The translations under genes were made by a program, and so were the position numbers. A stretch of 64,000 bases of DNA from contig CM043967.1 of NCBI GenBank assembly GCA_014529385.2, positions 134,983,182-135,047,181 on the forward strand. Reading direction: 5' to 3'. The notes under the pieces are model-generated. The model was not told where the DNA came from, did no database searches, and saw only the letters and a program-made list of their open reading frames with translations. Source of the stretch: Adiantum capillus-veneris (lineage: Eukaryota > Streptophyta > Polypodiopsida > Polypodiales > Pteridaceae). Below are positions 40,304 through 52,035 of this stretch, in pieces; the first letter of the stretch is position 1; each line of letters begins with the position of its first letter.

Positions 40304-41960
40304 GCTACCTAGAGTGCTATGAGTTGGAAACCAAGTTAAGAGGGATACCAGAAGAGCTAATGGTCAGATCTTTTGAGCAGTTAGTGAGTTCAAATTTGAA
40401 GGAGCAGATTGAAGAGGTTATCAAAGCCTGCAACGACGACTGGAAATATTTCAAAGAAGCTATTGTACAGGTAAGTTATGCGCATTATAAAAGCTATCAA
40501 GAACAGAGTGCAAGTCTACCAAACTACACAAATATTCAAGGACAAGTACGATAAAAGTTAGAAGCTATGATTGATGAGTGTATTGTACAAGATGCTACCT
40601 TCTTACAGGCTAATGATGAAGACATAGTTAAAGCTATGTATGAAAAGTTGGGTTTTGTAGATGTTGTGCATGAAGTAGAAGTCTTTGAGGGTGAGGCTTT
40701 ACAACTTTAAGATACACATGGTGAATTTTGCAAAGAATCTACACGTGCAGTTTAGGATACATAGGATGAATTTTGTAAAGAACTTATAAATGTAGTACAA
40801 GGGAGGAAAAGAAATCAGGGGATCAAAACAACGAAGTGGCTAAAGCTCAAGAAAAAATTGTGCAAAGGAATGAGTGCAGCCATATTCAATTATACACGTA
40901 TGAAGATTCGGTTACAACTAATACTTTTGCTACTGACTCTGAATTATAGCAAAAAAAGTTTGGTTCACATTCTACCATAGAGTTGATTGATGGTACTGGT
41001 ACAGATTCCACCATAGAGTTGAATGATGATATATATGTTATAGATCAAAGCAAAGCTGCAATTGAGAGCAGCAGGACCATGGATTTGGGAATACCAGATT
41101 TGCCGAATGTGGATGTACCAGATTTTGAGGACTTGGTTAAGCAAGAGTATGTGTTTGAAGATCTACAAAATGTTGATTTAGATGAGGTGCAGACTCCTTC
41201 ATTGACAATTTGTAGTGAAGCCAAGCTACCAAAGCGGAAAAATAATCTTGAATGTGATGAGGATGATTCAGAGGGGGTGCAGACTCCTTCTTTGAAAAGT
41301 TTTTGTGACCCATAGCTACCGATGTGGCAAACTGATCCTGAATTTGCGGATGATTTAGAAGGGGAGCAAACCTCTTCTCTATCAAGAATTCATGACATAG
41401 AGCTCGCACTATGGAAAAATGATCATGAACTTGATGATGTTGATTCAGAGGGGGTGCATAGTGAAGTGCAATCTCTTGGTGTTGAATACGATTGGTTTCA
41501 TTGTGTCGATGATACAGATAGGGTAGTAGATGAAATTTTCAATGTGCACTGAGCTTTGTGCTATAGAAGTGCAAAGATATTTGGATGAGGGTGAAATACA
41601 TAAAGAGCAGTTTACATAGATGTATTTAGCATGCATGTCATATGTGGAAATCTTAGTGTACAGCAGCTTGAGATGTGCAGGATGGAGGAACCTTCTGAAG
41701 GGGTGGACCTAGATCTTATGTGCTTATTGGATGAAGCTTTGGAAGGGTTCTCAATTATAGATGTCAAGGATACCAATCAATCTTGATTCATGCATGAGAA
41801 AGTTTGTTTAGATGCATCTGATGATGACCTTATGCAATTGTTGATTCTCTACTTGATTTAGAGCCTCTACAAAATAGAGAATTGTTTTCTAATGCATCTT
41901 GCGAGCCTAATGAAGAGAGTTTTACTAGAGACTCTGGCCGCCTTTGGAGCTACAGTGCTA
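40304..41960 (+). pseudogene. gag: Element D gag-like region, right part
   Basis: Continues the frame from 26590-26823: GYLECYELETKLRGIPEELM to TAA 40555-40557, a Ty3-gag-like core. Then decayed coding sequence: 40983-41552 encodes an acidic protein with one TAG and three imperfect repeats, and 41690-41960 encodes further acidic sequence (EEPSEGVDLDLMCLLDEALE) with stops and a shift. No protease, RT or integrase follows before the LTR at 45240, so D looks like a gag-only, non-autonomous element. Confidence 0.5.
41190..41462 (+). repeat. Three imperfect about 90-bp coding repeats
   Basis: Units open with GGTGCAGACTCCTTC or a variant (41188, 41276, 41365) and encode VQTPSL, about 8 residues, LP, a Trp/Lys, Asp, then an acidic end D(S)EG. 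The middle unit has TAG. Confidence 0.75.
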
Positions 41961-41990
41961 CATACCATGCCTCCAAAACAAACACACACA
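41938..41990. repeat. Short dispersed repeat, uninterrupted copy
   Basis: GGCCGCCTTTGGAGCTA then CAGTGCTACATACCATGCC and an A/C-rich end. The same 50 bp is split by element C: left part at 49069-49089, right part at 58040-58077. It therefore shows the state before that insertion. Confidence 0.85.
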
Positions 41991-42483
41991 CATACACTCT
42001 TGTCTTCTCAATTGGATCCTGCTCTGGCCTGCAGTTTTAGCTCCAACCACTTGCCATGCTCACTTGCAGTCGACTATGACCGCACTTGTAGGTGCTGTAG
42101 AGATAAGTGCTCTGGTCCCTATCTAATACCCTTAACCGCACCACACACACCCTTTCACAGTCCCTGTCGTTTTATATGAGCACCAAAAATCGCACCCAGT
42201 TGAAGTTCAATGCTCGACATGAATTGATAGAGCCCGAGCACCTGGCACCTGCGATTAAGTAGGACACAATGCACACTGATCTTTGCCGCTACTCAAGGAG
42301 TCATGAGTTGTGACCTTCAAGTTGCTCTCAATCATGTGTAGTGGACTCAAGCATAGGCGTGCTCATGGAATCCTTGCAAAATCCCCAAGAGCAGCCAACC
42401 TCAGCACACAGGAATGCCCACACTCCAAGTACACTACCCTGCCCCTGCTCCCAATATTCCCCGCTCGCTGCAACCACCTGCCG

Positions 42484-42669
42484 ATGAGTGTAGCAAACAT
42501 TAAAAAGACAAAAGAAAATAATTTTAAAAAACGAGGCAGTTCCCACCTTTGCGACTCAAAGAACCTCATTAAACTAATCGGAAACCATAAACATGATCAA
42601 GTAATGCAGGAACTTGACAGAATTGAGGCAGCTAGAGTTAGGAAAAAATTAGGTAAGCTCTTGAGATAA
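42484..42669 (+). CDS. Hypothetical 61-residue basic frame
   Basis: ATG 42484, TGA/TAA end at 42667-42669. Lysine- and arginine-rich (NIKKTKENNFKKRG at the start; ARVRKKLGKLLR at the end). Not recognised; within the 3' part of element D. May be chance. Confidence 0.2.
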   Translation: MSVANIKKTKENNFKKRGSSHLCDSKNLIKLIGNHKHDQVMQELDRIEAARVRKKLGKLLR

Positions 42670-45226
42670 TCCAAAAAATCGCTTCATGGTGGGGAGTGAG
42701 CCTCATTGCAATAAATAGATCTTCCTTTTAGCACTAAAATGAGTTTGAATAAGCTTATGTGAATTAAGTGATTGTCATTATGTGTCTCTCTTTCTCTCTT
42801 CTTGCTTCGTATATAATCATGTGTGTTATGATCAGGTGAGCCTTTAAAGGTATGAAGGAACTTCAATGTACACAAAATTTGGCTTTTGCATTGGATTAGT
42901 GCCACCTTGATTAAAGAATCTCATTGCAATAGAAGAATAATTCTTTAATGTGATGTGTGCGAGCATGAGATTACATTGATGAAGAGTTGATGAATGATTG
43001 CAACTTTTGTTCTTAGGCTTGGCCTTTGTTTGTTGCATTTTTTGGTGCTTAAAACTCCTTGCATAGCACTAAAAAGTTTGAGCTTTCTTTGGCCGAAGAA
43101 AGAATGAAAATTTGAGTTGTGATTGAGCATGAGTTCTAGTGCTTGTATTGGATGTTCAAATGCTTAAGAGCACTAATGATTTGATTTTTTTTGAAGGGTT
43201 GTATGGCAAGGTTGAAAATTCTATTGATCCAAGAAGGGGGCACCATTGCAAAAAATTACAAAATTTGGCTAGTTAGAGCCATTCCAATTATTTGGATTAA
43301 AAATTGTATAGATGCTAGCTCATAGCTTGGTCCAAAGTGAAAATGTTTTCATTCGAGCTAGTGTAGACTATTTTTTTGAGAGCTTTCAAGTACAAATTTG
43401 GCTATTGAGAGCCATTCATTTTCATTTCATCAAGTTGCAGTCATCTCTAGCTCATAAATTGCTCTAAAATTGTAAAATTTCATGTGAACTAGTTGTTAGC
43501 CAACTATTTGAAAATCTTAAAAATGTAAAATTGGGCTATCAAGAGCCACTTGATTTCATCAAAGTTGCATTATTTTCATCTCTTGGCTTGTTTTAAAATT
43601 CCATATTTCATTGAGCTACAAATTAATCAACTTTTGAATCATGCATGAGAGGTCTTTTACGTTGCAAAATTTTCTTAAGTAGAAGCATTCTATCTCTCTC
43701 ATTGTTGTTGTGTATGCATAAATTTTGAATCATGCATGAGAGGTTTCTTACGTTGCAAAATTTTCTTAAGTAGAAGCATTCTATCTCTCTCATTGTTGCT
43801 GTGTATGCATAAATTTGCTATCAAAGAGCATCATGTGCATAACCAAAAGCATTTTTTCCCTTGGGTTTTTTTCCTTTGGCAAATTTGGGTATGCAAGACC
43901 CTAGCCTTAGGTTTTCATGAATGTTTTTTGTGTACTTTTTTTATTTCAATAATTGGCTTTTGTAGCTTGTGTTTACACTTAGCTTCAAATTAGCTTCTTT
44001 TGCAAATAAAAAGGATCAAGAGACTTCTCTACACAAAGGGGATGCTTGCTCAAGGATGCTCAAAAGAGCATGAATAGGTGTAATCCTTCCATGATTTTTC
44101 TCTTTTGTTCATCTCTTCATTCTCTATGCTTGGCTTAAGTAATTTTTGCTTCTAAGCTATGGATCTTTCATGTTCAAAAGCTACACATACTAAAGTTTCA
44201 ACACTTTGCTTTGTGAATATTAACTCATCAAAAAATTAGGTTTTATGTGTGTTAATCATAGGTAATTAGTCCTTGAACTTAGGTTAATGTAGGATCATTT
44301 CTCATTAGTCCTAAACTCTTAATGATAGTCTTAATACTCCATTCATTTTTAACATGACCTAGGGCTATGATTAGGCTTTAGTCCTTTAGTCCAATTACCA
44401 TTAGCATCTCATGTTGGAAGCAAAAAAAAAAAAAGTGCTAAAGAATAAATCAATGAAGCAAAAAAATGTCAAGAAAAAGTAGCAAAAATGCTATTAGACA
44501 CATGAAAAGAAAATCTCTATGTTATGTTGTGTCCATGTGAGGCCTAGCGCCTTATTGGCACTTGGTAGGCAAGGGGAATCACCTTGTCTCACTTGGTCAA
44601 GGCCCTAAACTGATGCCCTGGGCTGATAGGGGTTAGCCATTGCCTTGGTTGGCTAGTAGGATTTTGGAACACCTTCTTGAGGGTTCAAGGACCAGAGAGT
44701 CGCACCTATACTTGCCTTGGGGTGGTAGCCTTGTATTGTGTTTTACGTTTTTCAATGAATGAAAAAATCAAAATTTCCATAAGCTTCAAAAAAGCTGTGA
44801 CAATGTACTATTAGATTAGGAGGTTTTCTATAGCCCATAGACATGCTAGACTCGAATGAATTATTAATATTGGTCACATAGTTTTTAGGCTAGTAGGTTT
44901 ATGAACTTGCATTAGCCTAGGGTCATAATTGATTACTTGTGTTTCATACATAAATCTGAAATTTCAAGTGGTTTAATCTTCATGATAGTTGAGTGTCTTT
45001 TTTTCTTTATGTTGTTTAGTTTTTGACTATGATTCATCCATCTTTTAGAAGCAGAAAAAATCACTTTGCATGACTGTTCATTGTACTTCATGTTTTTATC
45101 CTTGGTAGCCTTTGATGCTCATTACTTGTTCTTATGATTTGCAGCTCAACATTTCTTCCATGAACTTACTTTCTACTATGTCACCGTGTCTTACTTCACC
45201 GGCACACGAGGACGTGCACCAAATTT
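42670..45226. other. Element D 3' non-coding region
   Basis: AT-rich. 43250-43600 holds three diverged units around AAATTTGGCTA...AGAGCCATT, spaced about 140 bp. No supported frame. Confidence 0.55.
43635..43816 (+). repeat. 91-bp tandem duplication
   Basis: Two nearly identical units starting TGAATCATGCATGAGAGG at 43635 and 43726; they differ at only a few bases, so the duplication is recent. Confidence 0.95.
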
Positions 45227-45238
45227 AGGAAGGGGGGA
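45227..45238 (+). promoter_or_regulatory. Polypurine tract before the D-type LTR
   Basis: AGGAAGGGGGGA, one base before TGTTAGC. Near-identical to the tract of copy B. Confidence 0.75.
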
Positions 45239-45239
45239 A

Positions 45240-46213
45240 TGTTAGCAATGGCTAACACAGGCTACACCGAATATTCATCAAGCGGGAGATATGCTATGGT
45301 TGTGCATAATATTTCCAACTCACTTTGTATAAGTCTTGGGCTCACTTGGAGTTCCAAAGTTGTATATGCTAGCTAGGAGGCTCAAACTTAAACCCATAGT
45401 AGAATGGATTGTGGTGAAAGCCTTTAAAAGGAAGCCTTTATGCAAAGAGGCTTCATTCTTGAGTATCCACTGTTGAGTATCCACTCTTGAGGATTCACGT
45501 TTGAGAGCTCCCTCTCTCTTGAGTGTTCACTCTATGGCTTAGCCTTGAGCTTAATGTCTGTGCTTGAGAGGCTAGTGCTAACCATTGTAATTAGAGGAAA
45601 CTCTTCTTGATTAATCTAATTTGTATTTTCTCATTAGTCTACTTCTTCTCTACATTTCATCTTGTCATGAAGTAGTATTACACTTTTATTATTCTAGATT
45701 TGATAGATGTATGTACTTCTTGCTATTAACCACTCCCATTCTTCCATAAGCATTTGATTTGTGATCTTTAGCATCACTAATTAGGTTGATTAAGTTGGGT
45801 CTTAATCTTGTAATTAGTGTGTGTACCCTATTGTTTGCTTGTGTGTAGAAAGGTTTTATGAAGCTCTAGCACCATTCACCTCGTGTGTGTAGCTATTGAT
45901 GAAGTGTCGTGATTGACATGTGGTAATTAGTGTGTGCTTATCATTATTGTGCTTGGGATTTCTAGTCTATGGTAAGTCGGACTTCGATGGACTTGATGTG
46001 TGTAGGAGATTGATTGATTAGTGATTAGAGTAGGTTTAGAGTTAGTCTTGCCATGACTAATCTCTACTTGCATTGGAGAGGTGATCTCTTGAATTCTCTA
46101 TTCTTATTCATCCGATGCTTGTGCTTCCATGCCCTAGCTGGGTTTCCAATCCACGGATGTGATAATTTTTTGTGGGTTACGACGATTAGTTTGTGGTACA
46201 ACGCCTCCCTACA
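45240..46213 (+). repeat. 974-bp LTR bordered by both a polypurine tract and a primer site
   Basis: Opens with a palindrome, TGTTAGC-AATG-GCTAACA, and ends CTCCCTACA. Left neighbour is a purine tract (3' end of an element), right neighbour a primer site (5' end of an element). No 5-bp target duplication (GGGAA vs TTTGG). CCTTTAAAAGG near 45421-45431 might serve as TATA box. No second copy in the window. Confidence 0.7.
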
Positions 46214-46215
46214 TT

Positions 46216-46237
46216 TGGCACCATTGCCGGGGATCGA
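46216..46237 (+). promoter_or_regulatory. Primer-binding site after the D-type LTR
   Basis: TGGCACCATTGCCGGGGATC, two bases after the LTR; tRNA-Asp complement with two mismatches in the first nine bases. Confidence 0.78.
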
Positions 46238-47173
46238 TAACCTAAGCTAGTGAGTTTAGGATGTGTAGAATAGAGTAATTTCATTACTAATTTCTCGATT
46301 TTTGAGTGTGTGTAACTCAATTTTTGGTTTGATTTCATGATATTGTCCATGAAATTGATGCTAATGTTGAGTTATAGATACCCCAAACCCACAATTCCAC
46401 CGCCAATTTCACTAATTTCATACTAACCCTTGCTAATTTTGCTTTGTTTCCATGCTAATTTTTACTAATTTTTACTAACCTTGCTAACCTAACCACTAAC
46501 ATTTGAAGTGTAACGTATGTTAAATCCCCTTTTGAGAGGTGAAATCGTCACTCTAATCAAGTTAATTGTGCTAATTTATGCCTGATTTGATGATTTGAGT
46601 GTTTGATTTTTGGCCTACAAATAATCAATTTTGGAGTCAATTTGATGGTGCACACAGTTGTGTGTGCAATGTATTCGCATGGAGCAAAGGAATAGCTTGG
46701 AGTGTAATTATGATGTAAGTGCACTCACTTGCTCATGTCAATTCTTGATTGATTAATGTGGTTCAATGTGTGCTAATCATTTGCTTAAATTAGGTGTGTA
46801 ACACAAATTGACCTACACTTTGCACCTAATTTGATACACTTGGAATGAAATTATTAGCCAAATTGTGACTAATGAACTTTGTGTGTATCCAAATAATGCT
46901 TAATTCTCATCTAGAATTCATATGTGTGCATAAAAATCATTGTGTGTGCATGCACCAAAGAGGAAAAAAAACTATCAAAAAAATTTTGTGTGTGTGCACC
47001 TAATCTTGAATGTGTGCATACATAAAAATTGATGGAATTGATGATTGATGAGTATGCGACCATGTAGTTGATGTGTATACTAGGCTAATTCAATCATTGG
47101 ATAAGCCTAAATGCCAAAAAATTGGGCAAAGATTGAGAGTGTGTGTGTGTGCCCATCCATGACCAGTTGATTT

Positions 47174-47208
<35 letters not shown>

Positions 47209-48480
47209 CCATCCATGACCACTTGATTTTCAATGATTGATGGTCAACTAGGGCACCTAAATGATTTTTGATAGAGAAATGTTCATAAATAGAATGTGCA
47301 ATCATTAGGTGTAAGCCTAAATGCATTGGCAACTAAGCCAAATTTGATCTTTTGTGCTTAATTTTTGAGTGTGTGCATTGCTTGATTGGGTCAAAATAGT
47401 GTTATTTTTTTAGAAATTGAGCATGCATGCATTCAATTATGCTTGATCGAGTTTGCAATTTGAGCATTGCAATGTGGAATTTCATAAAAGTTTTGGCCTA
47501 AATTTGGGTGTTTGTGCCTACTCAATAGCATGTGCAATCCGGTGTTTGAATGAATAATTGGTATTCTTTACCAATTATGATGATTAATTTGGCCAAATAA
47601 TTGATGTGTATGTCACAATTGGCTTGAAGATTGAGATAAATAACTCAATTGATGTTACATTGTATTGAGTTTTTGTGTATTTTCATGCTAATGATGAACC
47701 AATTTGATGAACATGGAAAAAATGCACTAATGTGTGTGCCTATGCAATGGCATGATCTACCAAATGAGAAAATGAATGATTGGTGCCACTACTAATCATG
47801 ATGATTGAAAGACCTAAAAGGTTGATTTGTATGATCAAATGACTTGGTATGAATCAATTGTATACAATTGAGGATGATTTTATTACCATTGCTGTGAATG
47901 CTAATTGGATATGGTAAAATTTGAATGATTTGTGCAATTTCTAGCGTCATAATCACAAGGGTGTAGCAATCCAAGCCTAATTGACAAGCCTTATTAGGTT
48001 TGACGCTTTTGTGTGATGAAAATGAGAAACTTTTGTTGCAATGATTATGAAAGGGTAAATTTTGATTGGAAAAAACCCGATCTTCTATGCACGAATTCCA
48101 AGCCATTTCAATATGTGTGTTCCGTTCATCAAATCTTGAAGGATTGTGCATTGATTTTTTTTAATTTATTTTTTAAAAGAATGACCTTATATGTATTTAC
48201 ATAAACCATTGATTTTGGGAAATTGACTACAATTGGTGTCCGACTGAGCATAAATCAAATCAATTTTGAGGTGAAAATTTTTGGATTGCACCGTACGTAG
48301 ACGGTGGCGATCATAAAGAGAAAATATAAACTTAAGGTAAAGCAAATGAGGGATAATTCTTAAATATAATTGGTCGAAAGTAGTATGCCTGAATGAGTTT
48401 TATATTCCACTGCTTTAGGTTGTTTAAGCATACCTAGACACTTGCTACACTTCATTTTTTTCTCCCTTCCATCCTTGCCT
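46238..48480. other. Long leader-like stretch after the primer site
   Basis: AT-rich with many GTGTGTG runs. 47140-47245 contains a 56-bp tandem pair (GCCCATCCATGACC at 47151 and 47207). No gag or other coding similarity recognised. Confidence 0.5.
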
Positions 48481-48708
48481 TGCCGTGGGAGCAAGCCCCA
48501 AAGGTTTTCACAAGCTCACACACACACACCCCTTTTGTTTTCAAAAACATTGGAGCCCGCACAGAATCCACAACAAGGATCCAGCTACACTTGACTGGGT
48601 GCACTACCAACAAACTTTATTTGCTTTTGACTCCTGATGTTGGTCATCATTTTTGGCTCTATACTACCTCGATTACCGCCCCATATTATGGCCCCATCAT
48701 CGTCTAGA

Positions 48709-48975
48709 CATGTTCGCGCCCCCAACCTTTTTTGCATAAGCTTCCAAGATGCCCTTCTCTGGCTATGCACTACCTGCCAAACAACGCACATGCAACCTAA
48801 ACCCACAACGACGCCCATGCACTACCTCGTTGGTGATCAGCCATGTTCGTGCCCCCAACATTTTTCGCATAAGCTTCCAAGATGCCCTTCGCTGGCTATG
48901 CACTACCTGGCAAACAATGCACGTGCAACCTAAACCCACGAAGACCCCCATGCACTACCTCACTAGTGATGAGCC
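48709..48975 (+). repeat. 133-bp tandem duplication
   Basis: Units start CATGTTCG(C/T)GCCCCCAAC at 48709 and 48842 and share the TGCATAAGCTTCCAAGATGC equivalent and CATGCACTACCTC end. About 90 per cent alike by eye. Followed by (CA)n at 48990-49014. Confidence 0.92.
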
Positions 48976-48983
48976 TCACAATA

Positions 48984-49017
<34 letters not shown>

Positions 49018-49089
49018 GCTCACAACGTCCCGCTCTCAATGACCCCACATGAACCTTCAGCCTAATTCGGCCGCCTTTGGAGCTAAAGT

Positions 49090-50280
49090 TGTAACATTTA
49101 ATGGCCTAAAAACTTGTCTGTAGCTGAAATTAACATGAACATAGTGGGCATTTCATTAGAATAGATTCCTAATGAGAATTACAAGAGTGCTTGGGTGGAC
49201 AGAGCAACAAAAAGCATAACACCTAGTTAGATAGCATGAACAATACTTTCGAAAGAGAGATAAAGTAAGCTATTGACAACAGTTGAGGACCGGATTTTCA
49301 TGGAGCCGGTCCCCCGTCCAAAAGGCTTTGTATTATGGTTTCTCCCATCAAGAGAGACATTGTACAATACAATTCTTTGTGTTCCTTCAAGACTAGCTAG
49401 TGCAACGAAGATGAAAGCTTCATGCACTAAGAAAAACACTTAGCAAACACAACATCAATTATCCCCGGTCTCAGACCCAAGACCTCACACACCTTCAAAG
49501 ATGGTGAGAGCTAGCAGGGTATGAGAGTAGATTGAGAGGAAGAAGGAGTATTCTTACGAGAAATATGTACATCTCCTCACATAATCACTCATATTAGCAT
49601 AGCTTAGCTTAGTAATTAGCATGGTAGAGGAGATGAGCATGCATTGAAGCTTGGCTCTTGGTTGGATTTGCATCACAAAGCCAAGAGTTGTTGACGTAGG
49701 CCTCCCTTCTCACAAGCTTGGAGTAGGTGGTAAGCTTTCCATTAAAGCTTGAGAAGGAGAGAGAGTCTCTTTACTTCACACATGAGATTGTGTGAGTGTG
49801 TGTGTGATAATGCCTTGCAAAAATCAACCCCCTCTCTCTCTTGGGCGACCCCTCTTGCTATTTGCTCTTGCTATCCTCTCATTGGACCTCCCTAGGGCTA
49901 GCCAATGACAATTAAGCAGCACAAGTGATAGCCTTCTGACATGTGTCCCCCTTTCCCCTTTTGTGAGAGCTTTAGGTAATTTAATAATTCAACTAAACTC
50001 TCATTGGACCCCTTTGCCTCCTGGCCAATAGGGATCAGGCAAGCCATTGGGCTGTTGAATGCTCATTGGACCCCTCGAGAGACTGTCCAATAGTCTTCTA
50101 GAGGACTTAATCTCATTGTTTCTTTTATTAAGTGTTTTTAAATTAATTAAACTAGATTTACTCTAGCCTAATTCTCATTGGTCCACCTCCAAGGCCATCC
50201 AATAGGAATTGGGTACACCTTGTGGGCATCTGGCCTAGGGAGTTGATATGTGTCCCTCATTCCCTTTGTGTAAAGGGAGC

Positions 50281-50332
<52 letters not shown>

Positions 50333-50709
50333 CTTTCTCTCTCATCCCCTACAAGCAAGGCTCGCCCCCTCCTAAGTAGGGATTTGTAAACACTTTTTTG
50401 GCACACACAAAGCATCCAATTCCCCCATGGTTGACCTTTGGACACAACCTTTGAATTTTGGAACCTTAGCATTTTGAAAGTCTTAATGGGCTGAACCTTA
50501 GGGTCTTTTTAGCCCATTGTTGCACATGGCTCTTTTGCAGATGGCCCCCCCTTTGGATCCCTATTTTCCCTCCTTTGGATCCCTATTGTGGCCGGTCTGC
50601 TAGCTTAACCAATATTCTAGCTTTTTCTCCCCTGGCACTTCCCCATATTAAATGATTAGTTTAACATGAGAAAATCATTTAGGGGAATTAGATATTGATT
50701 ATTATGACA
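49090..50709 (-). repeat. Element C 3' LTR
   Basis: 1620 bp, matching 56451-58039 to within a few per cent. Contains (GT)n at 50282-50332, longer than in the partner. Repeated CTCATTGGACC...CCAATAG phrases (CCAAT boxes in both orientations) at 49877-50200. Confidence 0.95.
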
Positions 50710-51059
50710 TTACCTCTCTCTTGAAATCATAGTTGTCCTCGACTATGGTGTATAGAAGATATAGCATATTCATGAGTCCTTTTCTTAGCGGGTAGAGGAT
50801 CCCTATGTTACCCTACGACATCATTCCACAATGGATGACTAGACCATTTGGCGCTTGGGAGCCTGAGGCTGCCGCAAGCATGTCTGCACATTAGTCCTAT
50901 CAATCTTCCATAGTAGAGTGACAAGCTCTACTTGGTGTTTGGGAAACAGCGTCTTCGCAAACTTGATCTAAGCATGCATACTACTTCATTTTTGTGCACA
51001 AGAAATAAAAAGAGAGTCTTAGAAGAAAAAAGCTTTGTTCATTGTTAACATTTTGTACA

Positions 51060-52035
51060 TTTGCTTACTCTTGGGAAGCATTGTAAGCATTGACAAGGTT
51101 TAGGTTATCCTTTAATTGTATGCCTTGCATCCATCTAGCATCTTCAAAAGGATAATTCTTAAACTTAATAAGATATCGTCGCGGATAGTCTTACCGCCTC
51201 TTAGTACCTTGTCTTCATGTCGGAGAATGGACTCCGACTGCAGCACCTCTTCTTGGTCCTCGATCTCCGGTGGATCTTCAATAGTTGGTTCTTGAGGTGG
51301 CTGTCCTTTGTTAGGATTTAATAGGCTCACATGGAAAGCATTGTGTATAAGCCAATGATTGGGCAACTTGAGTTGATAGGCCATCTCATTGATTGGCCTA
51401 AGAATCTGGAAGGGACCATAGTACCTTTTTGCTAGTTTAGCATAGTACTTTTGGTGTCCCGTAGGATTCTTGCTCGTCGTGTGCCTTAATCAAGCCTTGG
51501 GAAACTTTAATAAGACCCAATCATTTTCTTTAAAGGTTTGGGCTCTTCTGTGCTTGTCAGCAGCAGCCTTTTGCCTTTGTTGTGAGATAGAGATAGCATC
51601 CTTAATCTTTTGAAAAGATTCTTGTAGGTCTTGGCTATACTCATCTGCAGCGAAGATCTTCCCATGTACCTTAAGTAGCAAGGGACTTTTTTATCTTCCC
51701 TCAATTACCTCGAAAGGTGATTTTCCTGTGGAAGTATGTACAGTGTTATTGTAAGCATACTCCACTAAGGGTAAGTACTTCTCCCATTGGGATCTTTGAT
51801 CTACTTCCGTTACATAGGCTTTTAGTAGATCGAGAATTGTTAGGTTAGCTATTTCACTTTGGCCATCCGTTTGTGGATGGTAGGCCGAAAAGAAGTTTAG
51901 CCTTGTCCCTAAATTCTCAAAGAGACCCTTCCAGAAATTACTGGTCATTCTAGGATCTCTATCCGATACTATGGACATTGGCAAGCCATGGTATTTGAAA
52001 ATTTGTGAAATGAAGAGGGTTGCCATTTGATAGTA
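51060..52035 (-). pseudogene. pol: Element C pol: integrase second half and chromodomain
   Basis: After a one-base loss in the T5 run 52036-52040 the frame continues: IFKYHGLPMSIVSDRDPRMT (second catalytic Asp), AYHPQTDGQSEI (catalytic Glu), WEKYLPLVEYAYN, then after another shift near 51690 the tail ([35 protein letters not shown]). The chromodomain follows: [15 protein letters not shown] and, after a shift near 51185, [16 protein letters not shown]. Chromodomains bind methylated histone H3 tails and steer insertion. Defective as it stands. Confidence 0.88.

Noticed and set aside
48637-49042. Plus-strand frames over the 133-bp tandem repeat
   Set aside because: They arise from the duplicated non-coding unit; no coding pattern between the units.
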